Shown one piece after another: positions 22,901 through 34,845 of a DNA stretch of 64,000 nt. The notes beneath the pieces are model-generated. The model saw nothing but the letters and a program-made list of their open reading frames with translations, made no database searches and was not told the DNA's origin. Location of the stretch: assembly GCA_016490735.1 (NCBI GenBank), contig JAEMWC010000357.1, positions 112,001-176,000 on the forward strand. The letters run 5' to 3'. The DNA comes from Pachyseris speciosa (Eukaryota; Cnidaria; Anthozoa; Scleractinia; Pachyseridae). The position numbers and the translations under genes were made by a program. The number at the start of each line of letters is the position of its first letter. Positions within the stretch are counted from its first letter, which is position 1.

Positions 22901-25564
22901 GTATACTGAATAATAGTACAAAAAAGGTGAAATCTGACTGGTATAGACCATATGTGGCGATACAAGGGGTTGCTCCTATTGCGTGTCGAGGTTAGTACGA
23001 CTTTTTTGCGAATCAATGCTCGCTGAAGAGTGCAAGAGGTCAATTTTACACTGCGCGCACTCTTCTCAACTGTTATGTACGGCAGCCATTATAAGCTGAA
23101 AGCTGCAGGAGACGCCTTCTTCAGGGCACCAATGTAATTTTAAAACGTTGTACTTTATGAACGAGAATTTTTTTTTAATAAATTAGCAATGGATGAGAAT
23201 TGATAAGTTTGAAAATCGAGTGACCCATGGCAACCCGTACAAAGCGGCTACGGATTAACACGTAGCAAGTTTGGCTGGACTAAAGATCTTGCAGTTTGAA
23301 TTAAAATTTACGAGTTCATGACAGGTAAAAGCCCATTCATTTTGTCACAAGCCTATAATCTTTTAAAATCACAGTCTCTAACTGAGAGGAAGTCAATATT
23401 TGAAACTGCATGCTGTGTAATCATGTGGAAATCGATGACAAAGAACGCTGACGCGACTCAAGGGTTCGAGGTTTACATTCTAACCAAACACCAGTCAATT
23501 GTTAAAGAAATGATAAAGCAAGAAAACTTCAATCATTGCATTATCAACTTATGCAAACTAGGTTGAAAAACACAAATCTTGGGAATTGTCCGTCGTACAC
23601 TGGCAACACAACACGAAGATCGTTGTCTGGCGTTATACGGATCATGAGAACGGATGTTCGCCTTTCAGTATAACCGGTGAAATGTTGCGAAACACAATGA
23701 GCTAAATCATAGCAGAAAGATGTTAATTTACCAATTAACTGATATACACTATATTCGAATGATTTTCAGTCAAACAAATAAATTGAAGAAGCCGCCATAA
23801 TTTACTGCACAAATCGTAATTATTTATAGAGGACTTTTGAGACATTTGTTTACGAAGATGGTTGATGAATGACTTGTTGGGGTAGTGCTGACTAACTAAA
23901 GTTTAATCGTTTCGCTTATTTCGGTAGTTTTACAGCTGGCTACATTAATCGATACCAGTACAATTTAGGCCCGGTTCAAAAGTCGAACTTTTCATGCGCC
24001 GAATCAAATCATTTGATTCGGCACATAAGAAGTTCGACGTTTAAATCAATTAAATTCGACGAATTTGATTTGGGTCGACCCAACTATAAAAAAAGTGGTA
24101 AAAAAGTGTAAGCTAAGAGGAGCATAATCAACTTCAGACTGCATAGGTTACTCTGTGCGCCCTATGTTGTTCCATATATGTTTAGCATCCATACGTTTAT
24201 CAACTGCTATCAATCGGCATATTTTTAGTTTTTCGGAAGTCATAACTTGCTTGGTCTCTAAGATTGATTATTTTTGAGTTCTATCCATGGTTCAGTCTAT
24301 TTTCATTCGTCTGGGAGAAGGGAAGAGGTTACCGCAATACTGCGTCGTTGGTCGTCTAGAGGACTGGGCACACCCGGAAGTAAAAATTAAGTCGGTTCCA
24401 GTTCCCGCTTTCACAGGCAACAAAATGGCGACGCAATTTAGAAGGAGAACAGCTGCCTGATAGGCCAGAAGCCGCTCAAATTGCTAGAGATCGGAGCATA
24501 CTCTCAGCCTCGTTCAATGACCAGTAGGAGTCCAGTAGGAGTGTGCACTGTCTGATTACTTACAAGCAAGTGTGATGCTGCAATATAACTAGCGCTAAGC
24601 TATATCAGAACATATTAAATGTGATACTAACATCGTACATTTTGACACATTAAGCCACCGCCTCTTGTCTGGAATGAAGTGCAGTAGTTAGTTGGGTTTT
24701 ATCAGGGCAAGTGTGTAACTCAAGATGAAGAAAATATGATGCTTTATTAACAATAAATATATAATTTTGGTATTTGGACTAGTTTGGTGTTTTAATTTTA
24801 AGCATACATAAAGAAAAAGTAGCGTAATTTTCAAAAACGACCATACTTTTGAGCATTATTTGGAAAAAAATCGGGCACTGCTAGTAGCATAATATGTTTC
24901 TTTTACTAACACAATCGATAAGGGCCTAGCAGTATCTTGTAAACAGGGTAATGGTGAAAATAGATCTGTCTATATAAGGGGACTCAAACTTAGCCTGCGT
25001 GGAAGGCGCTCTAAATGAAAGGCCAGAATCAGACATCGAATTTCGTGAGACTATATATTGTGGCTGTCATGTAATGACCTTAACCATAATATTTACCGCT
25101 GGTTTTCGTATTGACTTCCTCCTAAAATAAGTTTTAGTGGCGGAGGAAAAGGCTGAACAACAAACCTAGAAGGACTCAGTGGTACGTATTTGATAATCAC
25201 GGGTTTGCGGAAAAAGAATGCAGGCGGCTTCATTAATATTTAACTACTTTTGTGATCAGCTACAAGGACTTCTCCAGATCCCACCCTGCGAAAGAAAATG
25301 TTAACCAGCATAGACGACTAACAGAAGATTTCCTTATTAGTAGTGTCACGCATTGTTCTTGAGATACTCTCCATAAGGGAGACCGTCCTCATTGTAAAAC
25401 CACTATTGTGAAGCAAAGACAAAGAGAATATTAAATTATCAAGCAGACTGACGAGGAAAATGTTGAACGACCAATCAGCACAATTAACATTTCAGCAGAA
25501 CTATAAAGTACTTTTGAGCATTCATTAATTATTATTAAACATCTCTTTTATCATACCTTTATAG
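22901..25564. other. No intact gene recognised
   Basis: An 82-codon open frame at 23318-23566 has no recognisable domain and no clear splice sites. Around 23969-24085 is part of a palindromic repeat (GGCCCGGTTCAAAAGTCGAA, CCGAATCAAAT/ATTTGATTCGG). The rest is AT-rich. Confidence 0.45.
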
Positions 25565-25647
25565 GATGCTTTCAGTGGCTGCCAAATCTTGCCATGTTCC
25601 CACAAGGTGCATCGAGAATGTGCCATTGCAGTGATATAGAATGGCAA
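25565..25647 (+). pseudogene. Orphan RING exon copied from the ligase gene family
   Basis: This is 83 nt, exactly the length of the fourth coding exon of the ligase gene (2924-2842), bounded by TTTATAG and GTAAGA. It reads DAFSGCQILPCSHKVHRECA and keeps Cys, His, His and Cys of the RING. A TAG at 25637-25639 replaces the Gln codon of the intact exon. It is on the opposite strand, about 22 kb from the parent-like gene. A weak CPPFGCHHHLL match to the last exon lies near 25780, without a splice site. Retained splice signals mean it arose by DNA duplication rather than from a processed mRNA. No other exons were found. Confidence 0.8.
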
Positions 25648-25879
25648 GTAAGAACTAGTATTTTCTCATATAGGATGACGTACTTTCCGTAGTAACCGGC
25701 CACGTTAATAAGAGCTCCCTCGCCTGAATAAGTGCTCACCCCGTGGCCAAAATAGCCAAGGCCCGGGAGCCAATATGTGCATCTGCCCACCATTCGGCTG
25801 TCACCACCACTTATTGCAAGGAAACTTTTGTGATTTGCTAACCAATTATTTCAACAAAAACACGTGTATACTATTGTTA

Positions 25880-26470
25880 TCATTATTTACTGCTCCTTGG
25901 CCCAAAATAATCTGAAATAATATTGAGTTGACCTCGGCGCTGTTACAGATGCATTTTCCGTGGTACAGCTCCTCGAGGACGCTTTCTCATCGATTCAACT
26001 TTGTGACTTGTGAGATTCATCGCTGTTTGTCTTCTTTCTGATCCCATACGAATGAACGATAGTATCTTCCTCAACAATAAATGCAACATTTCACCTGACA
26101 TCCGGTGCTGTATATCTTTAAGACGCTCTGTTATGTTTACATGACATTTATCGGGTCTGATCGGGTCCATTCCTCCCAGGCTGCGTGGAACCAGGGTGAC
26201 GCCAGAAGAGGCAATAGGCCGGAGGTGAATTAAAACGTAAAGATTAGATTTGCGAAATAGAAAAAAAACTGGCTTATACCAGCGCTTTTGCAAAGAAGTA
26301 TAAATTACCGGTTTTCATCTCTTTACTGGGTCTTTCTTTAGAGGACTGGAATCCTGGAATCTGGGTTTCAAAAGCAGCCGCTGACCTTGTTTGTCCTTGC
26401 GCATGTCGGCTTGCGCGTTCTGCAGGGGAATCCCTCCTTGCCTCATAAGTCTTGTATAATTGAGCATATT
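25880..26470. repeat. Duplicated segment, partner of 22300-22900
   Basis: See the partner entry. On the minus strand this copy carries a 116-codon open frame (26293-25943). Its reading through the CHVNITERLKDI region is partly kept in the other copy (CHVNNTGCLEDM) before a stop there, which hints at former coding sequence. Confidence 0.6.
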
Positions 26471-27619
26471 GATGAAACGATACGGTGTATTACCTAAAAT
26501 TCTTGCTTCAATGGCAATAATTGTTATTTTATCACTCAGAAATGCTGACAAAGCAAATATTTTATTTGCAAGCAAAGGATTTTTGGCAGAAGCAAATACA
26601 ATGTTTTTACACGGGCTGTTTCTTTGTAAATGTTGACAAACGAAAAGCTGATGGCTTGGAAAGGTTTTAATAGATTTCAATATAAATATTTCGGCGTGAG
26701 TTCCACGAGTGACCTCTTTCTCTACTGTCCAAATCGAATGAAGCATGGAGACTACAAGGTTGAAATACAAGGAACAGCTGATGAGAGGGAGGCAAAATTT
26801 TTCAAAATATGTTTGCGGTGGATGGGATTCCTATACAATCACTTCTACAACTAGAACAGGATAAAATTTGATCCGTTTTGCGGCCGATACAAAAACCCAT
26901 ATAAACACAACGAAAATTTTATGAAGAAATAATGCTTGAGCCGAGCCAGCCCGGTAAAGCGGGTAAGCGCCTAACCGGACTGGCAAACCTCATTAAACGG
27001 GCCCTTAGACACGCCAGCTAAGAGAAAGGAAGGGCTCTGAGGACGAGAATTGCCTCATGCACGTTATCAGCATTTACACCTTGCTCCCAGTGTCCTCTTT
27101 TCCTCCACTCTTTGGCAGCTTATTTTTGCCACAATGTTTTTACTGAAAGAGCATTTTACTGATTGGGTTGCTATCCCACATCACTCTACACGCAAGTTGT
27201 TTATGTGTTCGTGGGGCGATCGTGGTTTATATTTTAGTGCTGCACTTTTATGAGATGTTATGAACAGTTTACCCAGTATCGCGGTCCTTGAGCAATAAGG
27301 TAATAAAGCAATTCCCTGACCTGACAGCGCATTAGTGACGAAAGCAGTCTTTCACTGTGGAAACGGTTCATATCGGTCAATATTGTAGTGTGGCCCCTGA
27401 TCTGGCGAAATCATGCGCGAACGTAATGAATACCTGGTAAAAAGCATGAAGCCTGGGAAAAGGAACTGTGCCGTATGCTGTTTATACGAATGTACTGACA
27501 ACATTTGTATAAAAATAAAATTTTTGACCATAAGAAACTCAACGTTTTTTGGACCACAGAAGTCATTGTACAAAACATTGACGCTTCCCCAGCTGCCTCA
27601 GTTGTTCCCAGGGCGTTTC

Positions 27620-28447
27620 GTTTTATCACTCTTTAGTTGCACCCTATCTTCGCTATGGCTTGATTGCGTGGGACCAAGCTAGCAACTCCCAGTTAAACAA
27701 ATTTCGTGTCCTTCAGAACCGTGCCATTAGGTTCATATACTTTGTTAACTTTCGCGATCATGCAATTCCGTTGTTTCTCGATGCAAAGATTTTAGCACTG
27801 AACTTTCTTTACTATCAACTACTTTCAGAAACGATGCATGATATAAGTAATCATCTTGTACCCTAAAACATTCAAGACTTGTTTCTACCCACTTCTAGCG
27901 TTCATTCATACAATACTAGATTCTCAACGTCTCATAATTTTTATATATAAAAAATCGAATGTAGAGATTCAAAGATATGCTTTCTTGAGAATTAGTGCGA
28001 AATTGTGGAATGAGAAACCAACTAAATAATATTCGTAATTTGCCTTACGATAAATTTAAAAGAGATTTCGAGCATTGTTATGACTCTGATGACTCGTTTT
28101 ACGATCTAGAAGAAATTATGTACAGAGTAAACAAACATGCTTCTTAACTATAAAGTGCTGACTTAATGCCTGTGGATGGAAACGCAATAGTGCTACAAGA
28201 TGGTAGCGCGTCCTTTGGTCTTCATTTGATGCTTCAGTCAGCTCTTTATTAGGATTTTTTACTGTCTTTTTTTTCTCAACGTTGTTCTGGTTTTAATCTC
28301 AACTTTATAATTCTTATCAACTTATTCTTTTTAGTAGTCTTTCATCTTTCCTTCTCTCCTGGCCCGCCTAGATTAGCTATCCTACCTACGGGTCAGGTAA
28401 TTCTGCACTTATTTAACATCACGCTGATAAAAATCAACTTCAACTTC
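27620..28447 (+). mobile_element. 5'-truncated LINE (reverse transcriptase C-terminus and 3' UTR)
   Basis: Encodes the end of a CR1/Rex-type polyprotein: PYLRYGLIAWDQA, FRVLQNRAIRFIYF, LNFLYYQLL and AKLWNE, broken by several stops. A 3' hairpin with CTGGCCCGCC/ACGGGTCAGG arms follows, and the tail ends TTCAACTTCAATAAAAG. Copy A of the block lacks it at the corresponding position (about 16000-16070), so it inserted after the duplication. Confidence 0.8.
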
Positions 28448-28650
28448 AATAAAAGAGAGATGCCCTCCAAGTTAATCCTTCAATTTTTCTAGAAGATCTG
28501 GTTGATACACACTTGGACATTCTGTTCTCATATAGCGTCCATATAACGCGCCCCGGGAACCATCCATCTGTGGCAGAGGAAAAAAATATGGGGGGAAATT
28601 GGTGCGAGCTGGCACAATGGCTTCCGTGGCCCCCTGTATATGTGTGAGAT

Positions 28651-30824
28651 TCATTCCAGTGGGGGAATTGGGCAAAATGCACAGGCAAATCTGAAAGGCA
28701 ATAAAAGAAAGTGTAATACTGAGGGGGATGATAATAATACTTCAGTTCACCCCCGGTTCAATACATGTATGATATTCATACATTTCTATTTGTTTATCTA
28801 TTTGTATCTCAGAGTTTATGTACTTATTTGTCATAATTACTCAAGATAATTTGAACAACACAAAAATCAGCTTTGCGTCTTTCTTTTTCCTTGATAGCAT
28901 TGGAAAACAAGACACGTGAATCAATGAATAGGTCTAAATAAGATGTAATGACATACTAAAAACGGTGTGAAATAAGCAGTCATCAGAATGATGTAAACAC
29001 CATTGTTTTCTACTTACCCCGTTGTGTTATTCTGCCCAAGTGGGCTGGCCTGTTGTCTGTTCCGTTTGCCTTGCTGGTTGTTGTTCTAAGGAATGGAAAA
29101 TCACGGCATTTTCTTTCTTGTCATAGTAATCTGAAGGTTTTGCGAGGGTGAATGTGGTTCTTAACGTTTGTCCATCGAAATGTTCAGCCATGTGTAAGTT
29201 GTGGTTAAAAATAATTGAGTTGTAATAAGCCAGTTAGATCCGAATAAGTTTCCACGAACAGCTGGTTAAATAAAAATGAGTTAACACTAAGGTTTCTTGA
29301 GGGTTGTCCAATATACACAAACTGATACGGTCTGTAAATGCAAGTCACGGTCCGTACGGTTTGTACAGACCGTAAAATACAGGGGCACCCAACAAGCCAA
29401 ATCAACCAAAAGCTGAAGAAAGGCGTTTTTAAGTACCTTATGGCGTTTGAAGTCTGTTTAAAGTGATGTTCTCATGGGCTAGAAGAAGTTCATCTGTTCG
29501 GATTCCCTAGATGAAACTGTTTTAATTGCCCGAAAATGTTAAATCTTAATTGCCCGAAAATGTTAATCTTCCTTTGAGAAAATGCAAGCTGAAATGAACC
29601 TTCCACAAACTTTCTAGGGAACTATTTTCTTTCCGAAAATGCTAGTTGACGTTTTTGACTGCCAAAATCAGCAGTTACGACCATTCGAAAACCTTAGGGC
29701 CTATGATTTCCCAATTGCGAATCTTTTAGGCCACGTTTTAGTTACAAAAATCGGAGTGCACTCTTTAATCGACGCCGAAAGCGCAAGGCGAATTACCCTC
29801 CCCCGAACAGATATCTACCAAAACTTGACGTTGGGTGCCCCTGAAAATAGGGAGTCGGTCCGTATACGGACTGAAAAGTGCATTTCATTAGCGGGACTTC
29901 GAAAATTTCAAGTGTTTATGGTGCTTGTTGCCGGTCAAACATGTTGACAGTCCGTATGGTTTGTACAGACCGTAAAATAGGGAGTCTGAAAAATGCATCT
30001 CATGAGCGGGACTTAGCTCCTTTCGTACTCGGTGGAGCTTTAAGAACGAGGCATACATGTGTTTAGTCTGTTTGTTTTGCCCTGGATTTCCTACAACGGG
30101 AGCTTTTCGGCTAGGTTTAAGAACGTCAGGCACACATGTGTTTAGCGAATTAACGGTCTGTATACGGACTGACTTATCCTTTCACGATCTGTACAGTCCG
30201 TACGGATCGTCAAGCTCTAAGCGGCCCTCACAAATGCGCATATGATTAACGGACCGTCTACGGACCGACTTATCCTTTGACAGTCTGTACAGTCCGTAGT
30301 GATCCTTTGACGGACTGTATCAGTTTGTGTAGATGTGCATATAATTAAGGGACCGTCTATGGACCGACTTATCCCTTTGAAGGTCTGTACAGTCCGTACG
30401 GATCGTTTGACAGACTGTATCAGTTTGTGTATATTGGACATATGAGTGGGTTTCTTGGGATAATTTTCAGTTTCTGGTGTAAGTTTAGTACGGGTGATTT
30501 GAGACATGATAAAATTGGATTAATATTGGATTAAAATGAGTTTATAACATAGTGGATATGCCAGTATATAAGGCTAAATATGCTTCTGAGGAAAGGAAGC
30601 CTATTACTATACATTTACTATTTTGAAATACCTACTCTTTGGGTTACCTCTATGTGGTCAATACCATGACTTGAGTCTCTAAAGCCATACTTAGCAAACA
30701 ACTGACAACTCAAAGCTGGGTCGGACGTGTGTCTTAAGACGAACCAGTCTTTCAGGCCTTCGGATGGCTGACTCCAGTGGGGCGTCGACTGTTGTGGATA
30801 TGTGCTGTCGATCTTGTTTGGCAT
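28651..30824 (-). CDS. Unrecognised gene B, first exons (paralogue of 16271-18024)
   Basis: Exon 1 (30824-30636) begins MPNKIDSTYP, holds 63 codons and ends AGA|GTAGGT. Exon 2 (29085-29018) reads NNNQQGKRNRQQASPLGQNN and ends GG|GTAAGT. Both keep the frame and phase of gene A. Exon 3 probably starts at 28690 after CCTTTCAG and shows CAFCP. The frame then meets a TGA at 28651-28653, because one base is missing relative to copy A before GMNLT, so this copy may be disabled or the exon limits may differ. A 1.1-kb transposon occupies intron 1. Function unknown. Confidence 0.45.
29305..30440. mobile_element. 1.1-kb transposon with palindromic subterminal repeats
   Basis: Ends are inverted copies of TGTCCAATATACACAAACTG (the match runs for about 31 bp). 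Inside, motifs such as GGTCCGTACGG, GGTCTGTACAG and GTCTGTATACGGACTG recur many times in both orientations, mostly 29330-29380 and 29850-30420. No transposase gene is visible. The CAGGGG MITE at 29380-29843 is nested inside. The flanks align to a continuous stretch in block copy A around 17600-17625, so this is an insertion. Confidence 0.8.
29380..29843. mobile_element. hAT-like MITE nested in another transposon, exact 6-bp target duplication
   Basis: Same family as 16959-17406 (CAGGGGCACCCAAC ends), 464 bp. Flanked by AAAATA on both sides (29374-29379 and 29844-29849). A sister repeat of the host transposon at about 29950-29987 has the uninterrupted site GACCGTAAAATAGGGAGTC, so the empty target is present in the same window. 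Confidence 0.9.
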
Positions 30825-32630
30825 GTTTCCTCGGCTGCAGGCACGAGGTAAATTAGCTTGACTGTGGTTTGTTGTGTTACAGTGATTCATTCCGTGGCAC
30901 ATTGAATTTTACATTTTTCCCCGTTCATAGATATCTGGAGTTGAATGGTTGGCTGTGGTCTGAAGAGAACAAGGAAGAAATTCAGAGTTGCCACTTCAAA
31001 CGTTCTTTCATTCCTTAAGCGTTACTCGGTGAAATTAAACTGCGGAAATGTTGAATATTCGAAACCACCGATGCCAAGAGGCATGAGAAGGCATTCTAGA
31101 ACTGGTTCTAGAACTGGTTCTAGAATCCGAATAGCTGTAAGCCGACTAGGAAATATTACTTCCTTCGTTGTCATTACTACACAAGTACAATAAAATCTAT
31201 AACTATATATACCTTATGACTGTGAAATTCAACCAATTAAACAGCGCCAAAACATAAAAGAAAACTAAAGAAGGATGTCACTAAACAGAGCTTATAGAAG
31301 ATCCAATAATTTGTAACAATACACACCGTATCTGAATCAGTTGCACTTGATTAGTGAACAAATTAATGCATTTGGCGAGACAGTAGACATTCCTTTTTTA
31401 AAATTATCAAAGGTTTTGAGAACCTGGTGTTTATGTTGTTGGTTAATAATAGCTCTAAAGTTGAGGCTGGACAAACTAAAAGCCACACAGTGTTTCAGTT
31501 GAGTAATTTTGCAGCCTCCTGTACTAATCGACAAGTCATTGCTATTTTTAATGCCATATATAAATTGAAGATCAAAATTAAAAAGTAAACCGGTAAATAG
31601 TGAATGCTCTATGTCAACTGTATCGATGGATCACTTGTAGCTACAGTCTAATTTGAGTTGATTCTTTCTTGGAATCGAATCATCCCGAGTTAAACATGTA
31701 CTTCAACAATTAATTAAAACAGGGATGCAAAAACTATATATAGCCGACCACACATTTGAATTAACACGACAAAGAAAACGAGAGAGGTCATATCAATAAA
31801 TGTGATGGAATGATAAGTCCCACTTTAAAAATAAATATAATCAGTCATCCGTGTGTGTTTTGTTATGAAAATTACTGAAGATCTTATTCTTATGGTTCCA
31901 ATCGGTGACAACTGATCCTTCCTGTCGCCGCTTATTAGTACAGTACCGTAGATATGGCGGTATAATGAAATGGAGGGATAAGTGGTATTTTGTTTTTAGG
32001 GTTAGATTTTGTCAAAATTCGTATACTCAGAGTGCTGAAAACTGCGCGATGCAGAAAAAACCGGTCGCACTTTTCGGCCGGATAAGTCCCTCGTTATACC
32101 TGAGATTTGTATTAATCCCACATTTTTTCTTCTCTAAGCCGGAACTTATTTTCTATGGAAGCTCAATATTAATTCGTGAAAACTGCTCTACCTACCAGTT
32201 TGAACCAAAAGATGAGAAAAGCGCTGCTTTAGCACGAGGTGGCGAGGGAAAAGTCCGAACTTCCCACTTTCCCCTAAAATCTCAGGAAAAGGTTGGATAT
32301 AGGATAACAGAGTGTATGAAGGTATGACTGGAGTAAACTGTTAGTAAGGGCCGAGGTCACCCACTCAGTATTCGGGCAAAAAAGAGACAAACCGACGGAC
32401 GCAGCGCAATGAACAAATCAGAATTCAATCATTGCTGAAACACGTCGTCGATAGAAATCGACCATGCAAATGAAATAGCTATCATAACAAGCCTTTGTGA
32501 AGGAATGTTCTTTGCAGCCTGAAACGTGGTGGCTGCTTAGTCTACAATTTCAAAACCGGACACAAAATACATAATTCCCAGCTTGGCACCGTCTTGCACA
32601 ACAAGCGGCAATCTTGTCCCCCCACCCTCC

Positions 32631-33068
32631 ACCTCCGGAGGGGTTCTCCTATAGAAATGGCGGGGCTGCTCGTCGTACCTTTTAGGGAGTAAAAGTGATG
32701 GATTGGTACCGCTTAGGGTACTTTAACCTAAAATTACCACCGCTAGAGTTGTCGCGGTACCTTTTAGTGTATTGAGCCAAGAGATTTATGACAACGCTTC
32801 TTAAAAAAATTATAAATAGAAGGTGAACCGTCTTAACTGCTATTGAAAGTTGTCAATATTGTTTAATTTGGTGTTTTAAAATTGGTTTCCTCAGTAGAAG
32901 TGGTGGTACCTTTTAGGGTTGAAACTTTTTAGGGAGGAGGGTGGGGGGGGGGGGGGGGGCACGCCAACTAATCGATACTCTGGTACCTTAGCTTTTAGGG
33001 GCTCTTTTCAAAAGTTCCGAGGAGCACCCCCGTCATTTTTACGTGGGGAGTCCCCCCATTCCGGGATC
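32631..33068. mobile_element. Inverted-repeat element rich in GGTACCTTTTAGGG, copy 1
   Basis: The left part (ATGGCGGGGCTGCTCG) mirrors the right part (CGAGGAGCACCCCCGTCAT), with GGAG/CTCC-rich outer ends. ACCTTTTAGGG and its variants recur inside. A poly-G run lies at 32939-32959. It is part of the 2-kb repeated unit. Confidence 0.6.
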
Positions 33069-33302
33069 TTATCGAGGGCAGTTGGCCTATAATAGATTTA
33101 AACAGAGACAAACCATAAAAGAAAACTAAAGGAATATATCTCTGTACAATTAAAGCTAACTTATAGAAGATCCATTAATTTACAGCAGTTAACCATATTT
33201 TAATCAGTTGCACCGTTGATAAGTGAACACATTACAGACATTATATTGTATATGGCGAGATAGTAGGCATTCTTTTAATTATCAGGGGTTTTGAGAGCCT
33301 GG

Positions 33303-33537
33303 GCCCGGTTGTTCGAAAGCCGATTAACTTAATCCAGGATTAGCGTAAACTTTGATTGCAGTTTTTAAGTTTTGGATGAAAGTTTCTTTTGGTGCTTTTT
33401 GCTTTTCAGTATTGATGTCCTCTAATCTAAAATTCTGCAGAATATCAGCGTTGAACAACGTTTGTGGATAGAGAAATAAAGTACTTGGTTAACTCTTAAT
33501 CTTGGATTAGGGTTATTCGGCTTTTGAACAACCGGGC
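33303..33537. mobile_element. MITE with GCCCGGTTGTTC ends and 5-bp target duplication
   Basis: Ends GCCCGGTTGTTCGAAAGCCG and its near-complement CGGCTTTTGAACAACCGGGC, 235 bp. CCTGG flanks it on both sides (33298-33302 and 33538-33542). The corresponding place in repeat copy one (near 31421-31430, GAGAACCTGGTGTTT) is empty, so the insertion post-dates the tandem duplication. Confidence 0.9.
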
Positions 33538-34845
33538 CCTGGTGTTTATGTTGTTGGTTGATAATGGCTCTAAAGTTGTGGTTGGACTAACTAAAAGTCG
33601 CACAGTGTTTCACTTGAGTGATTTTAAAACACTTCATTGCTATTTTTAATGCCAGGTGTATGTTGAATTGAAGGCCCTGAAGTGTATCGATAGATCACTC
33701 GTAGCTACAGTCTAATTCTATTTGATTCTTTCTTGGAATCGAATCATCCAGAGTTAAGCATGTACTTCAACAAGAGAGGATGACCATCCTCTCTTGCTTG
33801 ACTTGAACAAAAAAAGGGATGAAAAAGACACCAGCGTAGTGGGGACCAGAAAAAATTCCGTTTTATCTGCTCGTTCGTTGGAATATATAAAATATAACGA
33901 CCACGTGCATTTGAATTAACACTACAAAGAGAACAAGAGAGGTCTTATCGATAAAAATGGAGAAATTATTATTCCGATACTAACCAGCCTACACGTATAC
34001 CCCTAGTCATAACATACAATCCAGCTATTCGCTCCGTATCATCTATTATTCACAATTAACACTTCAACATTTTATCATCATCTGCCCGCTGCGCTAACGT
34101 TTTTAAGGCTGCCCCTCTTGTTGCTTTCCGACGTTCTTACAATCTTAACGATCTTTTGGTCAGCGCTAAACTGACGTAAACCTGCTAAAAATAATCAACC
34201 TCTTGGTGCCATTCGTTGTGGCCACAACTATTAAACATGGAACTACATAATTAATGGACTTCCTTGCCGTGTAACCAGCCTTGCATGCTCGTTTTTTACC
34301 GTTTTCTAGTTTACAATTTTATAGCTGGTTAGATCTATTACAGGATCCGGCTATTCTATTTTACAACGGTGGTCCTTGCTAAAGTATTCCAGTTTTTTCA
34401 GGAATTATTAGCTCCAATAATGAACATAAGCTGACATGCGCGTGCCTGTTTTGGTTTATAAATTATTAAAGATCTCACTGTTATCAGTTGTTATGTTCCA
34501 ATCGCTGAAAACGCCGCATTGAGAGAGCTCCTTCCTTTCGCTTATTAGTACAGAACTGTACATATAGAGGTATAATTGGAAGATAATCGGTGTTTCGTTT
34601 CAAGTTTAAATTTTGCCAAAATTCGTATCCTCAGAGTGCTGAAAACTGAACGATAAACAACAAAACAGTCACACTTTTCCGGATAAGTCCCTCCTTATCC
34701 CCGAGATTTATTTTTCCTTATCTGAGCCGGGACTTATTTTCTATACAAACCCAATTCATGAAAACTGCTCTACCTTCAAGTAATACAACAAAGGATGAGG
34801 AAAGCGTTGCTTTAGTAGGTTATTCAACTCGAGGGAAAAGCTCGA

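Larger units (their letters stand above)
26470..31135. repeat. Duplicated chromosomal block, copy B
   Basis: Collinear with 14280-18310. Relative to copy A it has gained a LINE fragment (27620-28447) and a 1.1-kb transposon (29305-30440) that itself carries a MITE. Near the distal end both copies hold TTCTAGAA(C/T)TGGTTCTAGAAT; copy B has one extra CTAGAACTGGTT unit. Confidence 0.75.

Noticed and set aside
23318..23566. 82-codon open frame as a gene
   Set aside because: Protein-like but without recognised domain, splice sites or paralogue; chance cannot be excluded.
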